Source of the DNA: JAEINY01 sp942490535 | GTDB taxonomy: Bacteria; Bacteroidota; Bacteroidia; Bacteroidales; Marinilabiliaceae | DNA length: 64,000 nucleotides | Direction of reading: 5' to 3' | NCBI GenBank assembly: GCA_942490535.1 | Contig: CALNXQ010000004.1 | Coordinates: 558,001 to 622,000, forward strand | Part shown: positions 9,020 to 18,003 of the stretch, piece after piece | Layout: each line of letters starts with the position of its first letter | Position numbering within the stretch: position 1 is the first letter of the stretch | Position numbers and translations under genes: made by a program | Notes under the pieces: model-generated | What the model was told of the DNA's origin: nothing | The model's input: only the letters and a program-made list of their open reading frames with translations | The model's database searches: none

Positions 9020-9535
9020 CTAATACCATCTGTAAGATGTATTTTCAAGGGGATTAATTTGCTTAAGCACCTCAAAAGGTTGAGATGAATGAAGCTCCCA
9101 CCAATCCTGATACGCTTTTGCGATTACCAGATGAACTTGCGCCTCTGAAACGGGTGCAATGACATCCGGATCCTGCATTCTTACACAGGGTGCCAGCGAA
9201 GGAAAACGCCCAAGATCGTCATTCTGATCAATCGCCATGGTTCGGATGGATTCAATGGTCCAGGCGACATACATCCCCAGTCGGACTTCTCCCACATACA
9301 TGGATGAAAGGGGATTCACCGGGGCATCTTTAATGATCTGATCAGCGTTAATGTATTGGATTAATTCGCTAATTTGTTCATACTTAAAAGCGGGTAACTC
9401 CATAGCCTTATACTGACCTGACTTCAGCAATGCGATATAGCGCTCCACAGACATGACCTGATGTTCTTCTGAATCTCTACAGGAAAAAGCCAGTGCGCCT
9501 ATCATAAAAAGGAGTAACAGTAAACTATTTTTCAT
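9020..9535 (-). CDS. Lipoprotein, DUF4943-like
   Basis: The 171-residue protein has a lipoprotein signal: a hydrophobic stretch then AFSC at about residues 16-19. The body contains SVERYIALLKSGQYKAMELPAF, INADQIIKDAPVNPLSS and LGMYVAWTIESIR, which resemble the Bacteroidota lipoprotein family DUF4943 as I remember it. No catalytic motif is evident. It lies divergent from the GH92 gene, and the two may share the 177-bp intergenic region for regulation. Function is unknown. Confidence 0.75.
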   Translation of the reverse strand: MKNSLLLLLFMIGALAFSCRDSEEHQVMSVERYIALLKSGQYKAMELPAFKYEQISELIQYINADQIIKDAPVNPLSSMYVGEVRLGMYVAWTIESIRTMAIDQNDDLGRFPSLAPCVRMQDPDVIAPVSEAQVHLVIAKAYQDWWELHSSQPFEVLKQINPLENTSYRWY

Positions 9536-9655
9536 TTTCGGATCATTTCAATTGGGGTTCAACATACTCCATAGATGCACTATTTATGCAAAGGTTGCTT
9601 TTGTCAGCTGCACAAACATAGGAATGGTAACTTTTCCTATCATGCTTCTTTTTTT

Positions 9656-9663
9656 TATCTTTG
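9656..9663 (+). promoter_or_regulatory. -7 element of the GH92 gene
   Basis: TATCTTTG fits TAnnTTTG and lies 50 bp upstream of the mannosidase ATG. A clear TTTG at the -33 position is not seen. Confidence 0.45.
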
Positions 9664-9712
9664 AAACTTTCAACGGAGAACGACTAACATTAACAATAGT
9701 AATTAATTTATC

Positions 9713-12067
9713 ATGATGAAAAACAAAGCTAGCAAAGCTGCACTGATGATGGCCGGTGTTGTGGGATGTATGTCTTGCAACCAGCAACCTACGGAAGTGA
9801 ACCCAGCTGATGAGACTGCGCCAACAGACCTCATTCAGTATGTGGATCCGTTCATCGGAACGGAAAAGATGGGCCATGTTTATCCCGGAGCGACTACGCC
9901 ATTTGGTGCGGTTCAATTGAGTCCGGCTTCCAACATCCAACCCATGTTTCTGGAAGATGGCTCTTACAATAAGCCGACTTACAAATACTGTGCGGGATAT
10001 CAGCACGACGACGCGACTATTTTCGGGTTTGCCCACACCCATTTCAGTGGTACCGGGCATGCTGATTTAGGTGATTTTCTGGTGATGCCCACTACCGGTG
10101 AATTAACACTGGAACCGGGAACCATTGATGGCAAACCTGGATTTCACTCCAAAATTCAACATGAAAATGAACATGCCGAACCGGGCTATTATAGTGTGCT
10201 GTTGGATAAGTATGACATTAAAGCCGAATTGACCACCAGTGACCGGGTAGGCTTTCACCAATACACCTTTCCTGAATCGGAGAATGCCCACATCATTCTG
10301 GATATGATTTATAACATCTACAACTACGAAGGCAAAGGTGTTTGGACATTCGTACGGGTAGAAAACGATCATACCATTACCGGCTATCGTCAAACCAATG
10401 GCTGGGCGCGAAATAAAACGGTTTATTTTGCCATGGAATTCTCCAAGCCCTTTAAAAGCTATGGCCATGAGCGTTACGAGAAAGTGCCTTACAATGGCTT
10501 CTACCGTCGCTTCAATGAAAAAGAGAATTTCCCGGAGATGGCCGGTCGTGATATCCGGGCGTATTTTAACTTTGATACCCAAAAAGATGAGCAGATTAAA
10601 ATTAAGTTTGCGTTATCTTCGGTCAGCACCAATGGCGCCATGAAAAACCTGAAAGCCGAAATACCCCACTGGGATTTCGATCAGGTAAAAAAGGAATCGC
10701 AGACCCGCTGGAATAAAGAGTTAAATAAAGTAGTTGTTGAATCTTTAAACCCAGAGGACCAAAAAGCATTCTACACCTCCTTATACCACACCATGTTAAG
10801 CCCCATCGTGTACGAAGATGTGGATGGTCAATACCGGGGGCTGGATCAAAACATTCACCAGTCGGAAGGATTTACCAATCACTCTATTTTTTCGTTGTGG
10901 GATACTTACCGGGCTTTGCATCCGCTGTTTAACATCCTGCAGCAGGAGCGTAATAACAACATGATCAAATCGATGATCGCCCATCACGATCAGAGTGTTC
11001 ACCAAATGCTGCCCATCTGGAGCCATTATAATAACGAAAACTGGTGTATGATTGGGTATCATGCCACTTCGGTCATTGCTGATGCCATTGCCAAGGGCGT
11101 GGGCGACTTCGATAAGGAGCGGGCCTTGCAAGCCTGTGTTAATACGTCTAAGGTACCTTATTTCATGGGCATTGATGATTACATGAAATACAAATATGTG
11201 CCGGAAGATAAGCAGGGCTATTCGGTATCCATCACCCTGGAATATGCCTATAACGACTGGTGCATTGCGCAGGTTGCCAAGAGTGTTGGTAACGAAGCCG
11301 TATATAATGAATACCTGGAACGATCGACCTATTACGAAAATGTGTACGATCCGGAGATTGGCTTCATGCGGCCGAAATTGGCCAATGGCGAATGGAAGCC
11401 CGGCTTTGACCCCATGGATACACACGGCCAGGGTTTCATTGAAGGTAATGCCTATAACTATGGCTTGTATGTACCTCAGAACGTGGATCACATGGTGGAA
11501 ATGATGCGTGGTAAAGACCATTTCTGGCAACACCTGGATTCACTGTTCGAAATGCCCATTGCGGATAAATACATTGAGAACCATGAGGACATTACGCGTG
11601 AGGGAATTATCGGTAATTACGTGCATGGAAACGAGCCCGGACATCATATCCCGTACTTATATAACTGGACCAGCAAACCCTGGAAAACACAGGAAAAAGT
11701 ACGTATGATCATGGATACCATGTACGGAACAGCCATCGACGGCTTGTGTGGTAACGATGATGCCGGTCAGATGTCGGCCTGGTACATCTTTAGCTCCATG
11801 GGCTTCTATCCGGTTTGTCCGGGATCCGATCAGTATGCCATTGGTAGCCCTTTGGTGAAGAAGGCCACGCTGAACCTGGAAAACGGCAAGCAATTGATCA
11901 TTAACACCGTGAATCAGGCGAAAGAGAACGTATATGTGCAGAAAGTAGTCGTGAACGGAAAAGAAATCGACCGCAATTACTTACTTCACAGTGAAATTAT
12001 CAATGGCGGGGAAATTGTATTCCACATGGATAATACACCCAATGAACAGTTTGGAGTGAAGAAATAA
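9713..12067 (+). CDS. GH92 family alpha-mannosidase (lipoprotein)
   Basis: This exo-acting alpha-mannosidase of glycoside hydrolase family 92 is a Ca2+-dependent inverting enzyme used by Bacteroidota on N-glycans and other mannosides. A lipobox VVGC lies at residues 16-19. The start of the catalytic region, YVDPFIGTEKMGHVYPGATTPFGAVQLSP, is diagnostic. The acid motif HGNEPGHH and the general-base motif GNDDAGQMSAWY are both present. Its 784 residues are the usual length. It is a lone gene without SusC/SusD or other glycosidases nearby, so it is not in a typical polysaccharide utilisation locus. Exported, probably periplasmic or on the outer membrane. Confidence 0.95.
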   Translation: MMKNKASKAALMMAGVVGCMSCNQQPTEVNPADETAPTDLIQYVDPFIGTEKMGHVYPGATTPFGAVQLSPASNIQPMFLEDGSYNKPTYKYCAGYQHDDATIFGFAHTHFSGTGHADLGDFLVMPTTGELTLEPGTIDGKPGFHSKIQHENEHAEPGYYSVLLDKYDIKAELTTSDRVGFHQYTFPESENAHIILDMIYNIYNYEGKGVWTFVRVENDHTITGYRQTNGWARNKTVYFAMEFSKPFKSYGHERYEKVPYNGFYRRFNEKENFPEMAGRDIRAYFNFDTQKDEQIKIKFALSSVSTNGAMKNLKAEIPHWDFDQVKKESQTRWNKELNKVVVESLNPEDQKAFYTSLYHTMLSPIVYEDVDGQYRGLDQNIHQSEGFTNHSIFSLWDTYRALHPLFNILQQERNNNMIKSMIAHHDQSVHQMLPIWSHYNNENWCMIGYHATSVIADAIAKGVGDFDKERALQACVNTSKVPYFMGIDDYMKYKYVPEDKQGYSVSITLEYAYNDWCIAQVAKSVGNEAVYNEYLERSTYYENVYDPEIGFMRPKLANGEWKPGFDPMDTHGQGFIEGNAYNYGLYVPQNVDHMVEMMRGKDHFWQHLDSLFEMPIADKYIENHEDITREGIIGNYVHGNEPGHHIPYLYNWTSKPWKTQEKVRMIMDTMYGTAIDGLCGNDDAGQMSAWYIFSSMGFYPVCPGSDQYAIGSPLVKKATLNLENGKQLIINTVNQAKENVYVQKVVVNGKEIDRNYLLHSEIINGGEIVFHMDNTPNEQFGVKK

Positions 12068-12096
12068 TACGAACAACGTTTTAGATAATGAATATG

Positions 12097-12126
12097 AAAC
12101 CGTTTCCTTTGGAGACGGTTTTTTTT
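12097..12126 (+). terminator. Rho-independent terminator of the GH92 gene
   Basis: AAACCGTTTCC and GGAGACGGTTT pair around a short TTT loop and are followed by eight T residues, 30 bp after the mannosidase stop. Confidence 0.9.
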
Positions 12127-12150
12127 ATATTGTCCCTGGTTCCTTTCCAA

Positions 12151-12180
12151 TTTGAAATCCAAAGGGTATTTGTACTTTTG
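12151..12180 (+). promoter_or_regulatory. Promoter of the hrpB gene
   Basis: TTTG at 12151-12154, an 18-base spacer, and TACTTTTG at 12173-12180 match the Bacteroidota consensus exactly. It predicts a leader of about 47 bases before the TTG start at 12234. Confidence 0.7.
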
Positions 12181-12233
12181 CAACTTCAAACTGACCTACT
12201 CATCCATTACAAGCAATTAATACACGACTGACA

Positions 12234-14720
12234 TTGACATTTGATCCATACTCAATAGATTTACCCATCACCGAAGTGATTGCGCAGACGCGGCAACAAT
12301 TAAGGGATGCTAATACACTCATAGTTAATGCCCCTGCCGGAGCCGGTAAAAGTACACTCCTGCCCCTGGCTTTAATGAATGAGCCCTGGCTGGCCGGGAA
12401 AAAGATTCTGATGCTGGAGCCTCGGCGTCTGGCAGCCCGAACCATTGCTTCGCGTATGGCCGATTTGCTGGGGGAAAAAGTAGGACAAAGTGTGGGCTAT
12501 CGCATTCGTTTCGACAATTGCACGTCTGCGGATACCCGTATTGAGGTGCTGACCGAAGGGATTCTCACCCGCATGCTGCAGAGCGACAATGAACTGTCAG
12601 GCGTCGGACTGGTGATCTTTGATGAATTTCATGAACGCAGTCTGTTTGCCGATGTGGCCCTGGCCCTGTGTCGCGAATCACAGCATGTGTTGCGAACGGA
12701 CTTACGCATCATGATCATGTCGGCCACCCTGGACATGCCCCAGTTAACCAAGCTCCTGAAAGCACCGGTAGTGGTGAGTCAAGGTCGGCAATACCCGGTG
12801 GAAATCAAATATACCGGAGATCGGGATGAGTTTTTGCTACCGGAATTAACCGCCCGCACGGTGATGAAAGCGGTGCGTGAACAAGACGGTGACGTCCTGG
12901 TTTTTTTACCCGGCGAGGGTGAAATACGGAAATGTGAGGACTTACTTAAGAAGCAGTTGCGTGATTTTGCCATTCATCCCTTGTATGGACAATTACCGCA
13001 AGGCAAGCAATACAGTGCCATCATGCCCAACCGCAATGGGAAGCGTAAGATTGTATTGGCGACTTCCATTGCCGAAACCAGTTTGACCATTGAAGGCATC
13101 ACCACCGTGGTGGATACCGGCTATGGCCGCACTTCGCGCTTTGATCCGGGCACCGGTTTATCGCGGCTGGAGACCGTGGAGATTTCCAAAGACATGGCGG
13201 ATCAGCGGGCCGGACGTGCCGGGCGTTTATGTGCTGGTACCTGCTACCGCATGTGGACCCAGGCCACCCATCACCGGTTGCAGGAACACCGCATACCGGA
13301 AATTGTGGAAGCCGATTTGGCCTCTTTGGTATTGGACATGGCCCAATGGGGTGTGACGGATATTCAGCAGCTCACCTGGCTTACGCCACCACCCAAACGC
13401 ACCTTGACCCAAGCGTCCGAGACCTTGCACCAATTGGAGGCGTTGGAGAATGGGCGCATCACCGAGCATGGTAAGAAAATCCATCGCTTGCCCTGTCATC
13501 CCCGCTTGGCCCACATGTTACTGATGGCCGAAGAAGATGATCATTTAGCTTTGGCAACAGATGTAGCCGCTGTTTTGGAAGAACGTGACCCCTTGAATAA
13601 AGAAGTGGGTATCGACATCAATCTGCGTGTGGAAGCCTTACGCCGTTTTCGGAGTGACCACAAATTACCAAAGAAATTCAAACGCATCGAGAAAATTGCC
13701 GCCTCCTATCGCAAACTCTTTCAGATGGATGCCGATAATGGTGAGGTGGATCCGTATGAAACAGGCGTGTTACTGGTACATGCTTATCCGGAACGCATTG
13801 CCCATGCGCGGCCGTGGAATAATGCCCAGTTTCAATTATCCAACGGCAGCTATGCCACAGCCGGGCATCGCGACAACCTGGCCCACGAATCGTGGTTGGC
13901 GGTGGCGCATTTAAATGCCCGTGATGGGCTGGGTAAGATATTTCTGGCCTCACCGCTTAATCCCCGGGATTTGGCCCCATTGGTTAAAACACAGCAAGTC
14001 ATCACCTGGGACACGCGGCGTGGTGGACTTATTGCTTCCGAAGATTTACGCATTGGCTGCATTGTGTTACAATCCAAACCCCTGCCCGATCCGGATGAAT
14101 CGCACCTGGTGAAAGCAATTTCAGAGGCCCTAAAAAAGGAAGGTGAGGCCTTATTGAATTTTGATAAAGAGGTACAGCAGTGGCAAAACAGAGTACTAAG
14201 TCTGCGTAAATGGCAGCCTGAGCAAGGGTGGCCCGATGTGAGTACTCCTGCCTTGCTCATGACCAATGAAGAATGGCTTTCACCCTATTTAGCCGGCATC
14301 AAAAAACCGGATGAATTAAAGAAGATCAAGCTGGTTGATGTATTGCATCATCATTTGGACTGGGATAAACAAGCTGAACTGGAAAAATTGGCCCCGAAAC
14401 GGATGGAAGTACCCAGTGGATCACAGATTAGCATTCACTATCATGCCAATGGTGATCAGCCGGTGTTGGCTGTGCGCCTTCAGGAAATGTTCGGATTGGC
14501 TGATACACCTACTGTAAATAGGGGGCGGACTCCCGTCCTTTTGCATTTGTTATCCCCAGGCTTTAAACCCATCCAGGTGACCAGTGATTTACGCAGCTTT
14601 TGGAACAACGTGTATTTTGAAGTCAAGAAGGAATTGCGAATTAAGTATTCGAAGCATTCGTGGCCGGATGATCCCTTGACTGCGGAAGCATTACGCGGGG
14701 CTAAACGGCGGAAAGTTTAA
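12234..14720 (+). CDS. hrpB: ATP-dependent helicase HrpB
   Basis: The DEAH-box helicase has 828 residues, the usual HrpB length. Walker A is NAPAGAGKSTLLP (about residues 32-44), motif Ia is LEPRRLAAR, motif II is DEFHERS (DEFH rather than DEAH, as in the HrpB family), motif III is SATLD, and QRAGRAGR forms motif VI. The HrpB-specific C-terminal domain follows. The cellular role of HrpB is poorly defined. The start is TTG: no ATG occurs between the promoter and the conserved N-terminal region, and translation from this TTG leaves a reasonable leader. The gene appears monocistronic. Confidence 0.93.
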   Translation: MTFDPYSIDLPITEVIAQTRQQLRDANTLIVNAPAGAGKSTLLPLALMNEPWLAGKKILMLEPRRLAARTIASRMADLLGEKVGQSVGYRIRFDNCTSADTRIEVLTEGILTRMLQSDNELSGVGLVIFDEFHERSLFADVALALCRESQHVLRTDLRIMIMSATLDMPQLTKLLKAPVVVSQGRQYPVEIKYTGDRDEFLLPELTARTVMKAVREQDGDVLVFLPGEGEIRKCEDLLKKQLRDFAIHPLYGQLPQGKQYSAIMPNRNGKRKIVLATSIAETSLTIEGITTVVDTGYGRTSRFDPGTGLSRLETVEISKDMADQRAGRAGRLCAGTCYRMWTQATHHRLQEHRIPEIVEADLASLVLDMAQWGVTDIQQLTWLTPPPKRTLTQASETLHQLEALENGRITEHGKKIHRLPCHPRLAHMLLMAEEDDHLALATDVAAVLEERDPLNKEVGIDINLRVEALRRFRSDHKLPKKFKRIEKIAASYRKLFQMDADNGEVDPYETGVLLVHAYPERIAHARPWNNAQFQLSNGSYATAGHRDNLAHESWLAVAHLNARDGLGKIFLASPLNPRDLAPLVKTQQVITWDTRRGGLIASEDLRIGCIVLQSKPLPDPDESHLVKAISEALKKEGEALLNFDKEVQQWQNRVLSLRKWQPEQGWPDVSTPALLMTNEEWLSPYLAGIKKPDELKKIKLVDVLHHHLDWDKQAELEKLAPKRMEVPSGSQISIHYHANGDQPVLAVRLQEMFGLADTPTVNRGRTPVLLHLLSPGFKPIQVTSDLRSFWNNVYFEVKKELRIKYSKHSWPDDPLTAEALRGAKRRKV

Positions 14721-14728
14721 ACGGTACC

Positions 14729-14768
14729 CAGCGGGTGACTATACGAAATTTGAGTTAGTCACCTGCTG
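14729..14768. terminator. Hairpin between convergent genes
   Basis: AGCgGGTGACTA pairs with TAGTCACCtGCT across a 14-base loop between hrpB and the convergent small gene. There is no strong T-run on either strand, so terminator function is likely but not certain. Confidence 0.55.
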
Positions 14769-14774
14769 ACTGAA

Positions 14775-15026
14775 TTAAGCATTAACCAAGTCCCTGATCT
14801 CAAACTGAAATTCGGTGGAGAAGTCTATCTTCAACGAATCAAACTCCTCGTCAAGCACCATCTTATAACCTGCAATTAATTCACTTGGCATGGTCTTTTG
14901 ACCTTTATTCTTTTTGCGATAGGTTTTAATTTTCTTGCAATCATCTCTTAGAATCGCCACCAAACATTCCAATGCCTGATTCTCATAGATCTCGTATTCG
15001 CTTTTGATCGTCCGTAAAACGCCCAT
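14775..15026 (-). CDS. Small uncharacterised protein
   Basis: The frame encodes about 83 residues from the ATG at 15026 (MGVLRTIKSEYEIYENQALE). An upstream in-frame ATG at 15071 would leave only three bases after the preceding gene's stop and adds a segment unlike the rest. The protein is charged and probably helical, with a lysine-rich centre (KTYRKKNKGQK). It has no recognised domain. It follows the gene at 15075 closely, so the two are probably co-transcribed. Confidence 0.6.
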   Translation of the reverse strand: MGVLRTIKSEYEIYENQALECLVAILRDDCKKIKTYRKKNKGQKTMPSELIAGYKMVLDEEFDSLKIDFSTEFQFEIRDLVNA

Positions 15027-15074
15027 ATTACTACATTTTATTTTGGCTGCAAATATACGCCGATAAGTCAATAA

Positions 15075-15566
15075 TCAGGGCAAAGGTTGGTCCACTTCTT
15101 CCAGCTCACTTTCATAATCGATGCGGATATCCGCATGTAAAGCCGAGAGGGACTTATGAATCGCCTTTAATTGACGCTCATATAAATTCACCATCACCTT
15201 ACTCGCTTTAAAAGAAATTCCACTGAAACGCATTTGCTGACAAAAAAATATCAATAATTCAACTTCGGTTTCTTTTTTACCGGAGTGGCGAATGTATTTG
15301 GTGATGATGCGATGAATGCGTCGAATGCTTTTTTTGATGTAGTAAAAAGTAGTGGTATTTATCGTGGTAAACTCTTTTTCGATCTCCCGCTTAATTTGCT
15401 GAATATAGTTCTGCTCATCATCCGATTCAAATAGCAAATAGTTCAGAAGTTCCTTGTTATCCTTTTTATACTTGGCCATCCGCAGGCAATGCTCAATAAG
15501 CACTTCGCGCGGTAGATTTTGCAACTCCTTTTTAAGAGTACTGATGGTATTAATTTCAATTGACAT
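15075..15566 (-). CDS. Uncharacterised helical protein
   Basis: The product has 163 residues if it starts at MSIEINTISTLKKELQNLP (15566). An in-frame ATG at 15605 abuts the upstream terminator and is less likely. It is rich in Lys, Glu and Ile, with amphipathic helices (KKELQNLPREVLIEHCLRMAKYKKDNKELLNYLLF) and an acidic C-terminus (ESELEEVDQPLP). I recognise no named domain. It is the first gene of a likely two-gene unit with the one ending at 14775. Confidence 0.65.
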   Translation of the reverse strand: MSIEINTISTLKKELQNLPREVLIEHCLRMAKYKKDNKELLNYLLFESDDEQNYIQQIKREIEKEFTTINTTTFYYIKKSIRRIHRIITKYIRHSGKKETEVELLIFFCQQMRFSGISFKASKVMVNLYERQLKAIHKSLSALHADIRIDYESELEEVDQPLP

Positions 15567-15606
15567 CCCGATAACTAATTCCCTGGTCAGAATAGACCTT
15601 TGCATT

Positions 15607-15646
15607 CATAAAAAAACTCCATCATTAACACGAGTCATGATGGAGT
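15607..15646 (-). terminator. Terminator of the His-rich protein gene
   Basis: On the minus strand ACTCCATCATGA and TAATGATGGAGT form a stem of about 10 bp, followed by seven T residues. It lies about 15-50 bp past the stop at 15662. Confidence 0.85.
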
Positions 15647-15661
15647 AAATGTAGCAATGAA

Positions 15662-16018
15662 TTATTTCTTGATAGAGCGTTTCTGTCTCTTTCTTTCCTT
15701 TTTCAAGGATTTCTTTTTTTTCTTCTCCTTATCTGCCTTCTTTTTCGCCGAAACCTTTTCTTTATTCTCAACTTTTTTATTCGTCAGGTTGTTTTGGGCA
15801 TTTTCATGCGCCTTTTCATGAAGATTTTTAGCTATCTCCTGATGCCTTTCATGATGTTCCCGGGCTATTTTCACATGGTTATCATGATGTTCTTTCGCTA
15901 TTCTCACGTGCGTTTCGTGGTGCGATTCCGTTCCATGAATAACACCAGTAGTTTCAATTTGAGAAAAACTAATCATTGGCCAGGTTGATAGAATAATAAC
16001 TGCAATAAAAGTTTTCAT
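15662..16018 (-). CDS. Exported His-rich / Lys-rich repeat protein
   Basis: The product has 118 residues with a signal peptide (MKTFIAVIILSTWPMISFSQ). The mature part has three to four copies of a roughly 11-residue unit, H-x-x-H-V-x-I-A-x-E-H (HETHVRIAKEH, HDNHVKIAREH, HERHQEIAKNL), and then HEKAHENA. The last 50 residues are almost pure Lys/Glu/Arg. The regularly spaced His pairs on a helix suggest metal binding (Zn, Ni or Cu) in the periplasm, which is inference only. A start ATG 30 bp further upstream would hide the signal peptide, so I use 16018. It has its own terminator. Confidence 0.7.
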   Translation of the reverse strand: MKTFIAVIILSTWPMISFSQIETTGVIHGTESHHETHVRIAKEHHDNHVKIAREHHERHQEIAKNLHEKAHENAQNNLTNKKVENKEKVSAKKKADKEKKKKKSLKKERKRQKRSIKK

Positions 16019-16085
16019 AAGATTTGATTTAGATTTTAAAATCAACAAATATTATGCCTTTTATATATACACTTAACTTACTGGA

Positions 16086-16643
16086 TTAAATTAACTCAGG
16101 CGGTGGCGATTCCACCCAAAGTAATTCACCAACTTCAGCCTGCTCCAGCTTCACCTGATTAGGCACCTGTGCATTGAAGTAAAAACTATCGCCAGCATGA
16201 AGAGTATATTGTTCTTCATCCAATACAAAATGAAAGATCCCGCTAATCACATAACAAAAAACCTGTCCGGGATGGGGTGAGAAAAATCCCTCCACATCTG
16301 ATGCATTAGTAAAATGGACCAGATAGGTTTCCATCTGCTTATTGGAATCGTGGTGAGAAAGTAAATATAACTTACTGCCACTGTTGTTCTTTTTCACAAA
16401 TTTACGTTCATCAACGGTGATGAGTGGATTGTGAGACAGCATTTCGTTTTCACCAATTAATTCACCAACGGTGGTATGCAGATTATCAGCAATGCTTTTC
16501 AACGTAACAATGGAGGGAAAAGCCTTCGCATTTTCAATTTGCGAAAGGGCACTGGCACTGACTCCCACCCGCTTGGCCAACTCATTGAGTTGATATTTGT
16601 GCATTTCACGTTTCTTCTTGATGCGTTCGCCTAATCGTTTCAT
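16086..16643 (-). CDS. XRE-family regulator with C-terminal cupin domain
   Basis: The 185-residue protein has a helix-turn-helix of the XRE type at about residues 4-62 (LNELAKRVGVSASALSQIENAKAFPSI) and a cupin_2 barrel at about 105-180 (PGQVFCYVISGIFHFVLDEEQYTLHAGDSFYFNA). This combination is common in local regulators that sense a small molecule through the cupin. It lies about 100 bp downstream of the MFS transporter gene on the same strand but is transcribed away from it in series, so it plausibly regulates that carrier. Confidence 0.88.
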   Translation of the reverse strand: MKRLGERIKKKREMHKYQLNELAKRVGVSASALSQIENAKAFPSIVTLKSIADNLHTTVGELIGENEMLSHNPLITVDERKFVKKNNSGSKLYLLSHHDSNKQMETYLVHFTNASDVEGFFSPHPGQVFCYVISGIFHFVLDEEQYTLHAGDSFYFNAQVPNQVKLEQAEVGELLWVESPPPELI

Positions 16644-16749
16644 TTATATTGCTTTTTCCTTATTAAATCCAATACTATCTATCAAAACTATCTTTTCGGT
16701 ATAAATATACTAAACAATGGTAGCTACTGGTACCTCTTGTCTTAATAAA

Positions 16750-17913
16750 CTAAGATGATCCTACTTTTGAACAAACCCTGTTTTTCACTGGTAAGGTTGC
16801 CATCAGAAACAAACCTCCACCTGCAATACTGATAAGTAGTGAGATGTTTGATGCCAATGTGAAATTATGATACAGATCAAATAAATAACCGCCTGTAACA
16901 GGCCCCAGTACACCCGCTAAGCCATATCCCAAAAATATGAACGGATAGTACCTGCCTAGATTTTGCACCCCATACACATGAGCGACTTCTTTGGCCAGCA
17001 ATACAAAATTGGAGGCAAATCCAAAGCCCACAAGGACTACTAATATATAGAACTGTTGAATGGTAACAGTACTATTTCCCAGCCAATAAGTGGCGACTCC
17101 CTGAATCAATAAGGCCGCCGGTAATAAAATGACATTGGACACCCGGTCACTGATCAGCCCCCAAGCTAAACGTCCTCCAAAATTGGCTGCTGAAAACAGT
17201 ACAATGGCCCATGATAATTGACTACTGGTGAAAGCTGTTCCGCCCATTAGTTTGATGTTTCCAATTACCATTAATCCGGCAAATGTTCCCATCAACATAC
17301 TCAAAAACATAAGTGGTAGCTTGCGGTCAGATATTCTGCTTACCGTCTCTGCTGTTTTTGCAGTATGGCCTTTAACCGGTATTATAAAGGCAATTATAAA
17401 TATAAGACCACCATATATCAAACCCACCCAAAGAAACAATTGAAGTACGTTGTACCCGGCATTTAAAAGCCATTCGCCCCATATGGTTAAAACAATAGAG
17501 CCACCGCCAAATCCTGCCGATACAATCCCGGTAACCAATCCTTTTTTATCAGGCAAACGTTGCACGGCTGTCGTTAAGGATAGCATATAACCAAACCCCG
17601 TAGCAACGCCACTAATGATACCAATACCTGCCCATATCAACCAAAAATTTCCACCCGACAAGGAAGCCAACAGGTACCCGGCACCAAATAAAAGCCCGGT
17701 TAACATCAAAAGATACTTGTAACCGATGCGATGCACCAATTTATCCGCAACCAACATGGAGGTTGTGAAAGTAGCAATTACACTTCCAAATATCCATTGG
17801 GTTTGAGAAGCACTAAATCCAAAGTCAGTTTGAAGCCCCGGAATGAATATGCTCCAGGCATAGATTCCGCCCAAAAATAACATTACAGTGACTGGGAAAA
17901 CTAGAAATATCAT
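16750..17913 (-). CDS. MFS transporter, oxalate/formate antiporter-like
   Basis: The 387-residue protein has about twelve hydrophobic segments. The N-terminus (VFPVTVMLFLGGIYAWSIFIPGLQTDFGFS) is typical of the OFA (oxalate:formate antiporter) branch of the major facilitator superfamily, and RIGYKYLLMLTGLLFGAGYL occupies the loop 2-3 region. The family moves small carboxylates; the substrate is not determinable. The neighbouring XRE-cupin gene may regulate it. Because the N-terminal residues already form TM1, the start could lie slightly upstream if a non-ATG codon were used. Confidence 0.85.
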   Translation of the reverse strand: MIFLVFPVTVMLFLGGIYAWSIFIPGLQTDFGFSASQTQWIFGSVIATFTTSMLVADKLVHRIGYKYLLMLTGLLFGAGYLLASLSGGNFWLIWAGIGIISGVATGFGYMLSLTTAVQRLPDKKGLVTGIVSAGFGGGSIVLTIWGEWLLNAGYNVLQLFLWVGLIYGGLIFIIAFIIPVKGHTAKTAETVSRISDRKLPLMFLSMLMGTFAGLMVIGNIKLMGGTAFTSSQLSWAIVLFSAANFGGRLAWGLISDRVSNVILLPAALLIQGVATYWLGNSTVTIQQFYILVVLVGFGFASNFVLLAKEVAHVYGVQNLGRYYPFIFLGYGLAGVLGPVTGGYLFDLYHNFTLASNISLLISIAGGGLFLMATLPVKNRVCSKVGSS

Positions 17914-18003
17914 TAATAAATTGTGGTGTTATATCTAAAAAATGGCCCGGCTATTAGGTTCTGGAAATAGCAGGGCTTTAATAGTCTATGGAGGTTACAT
18001 CAT

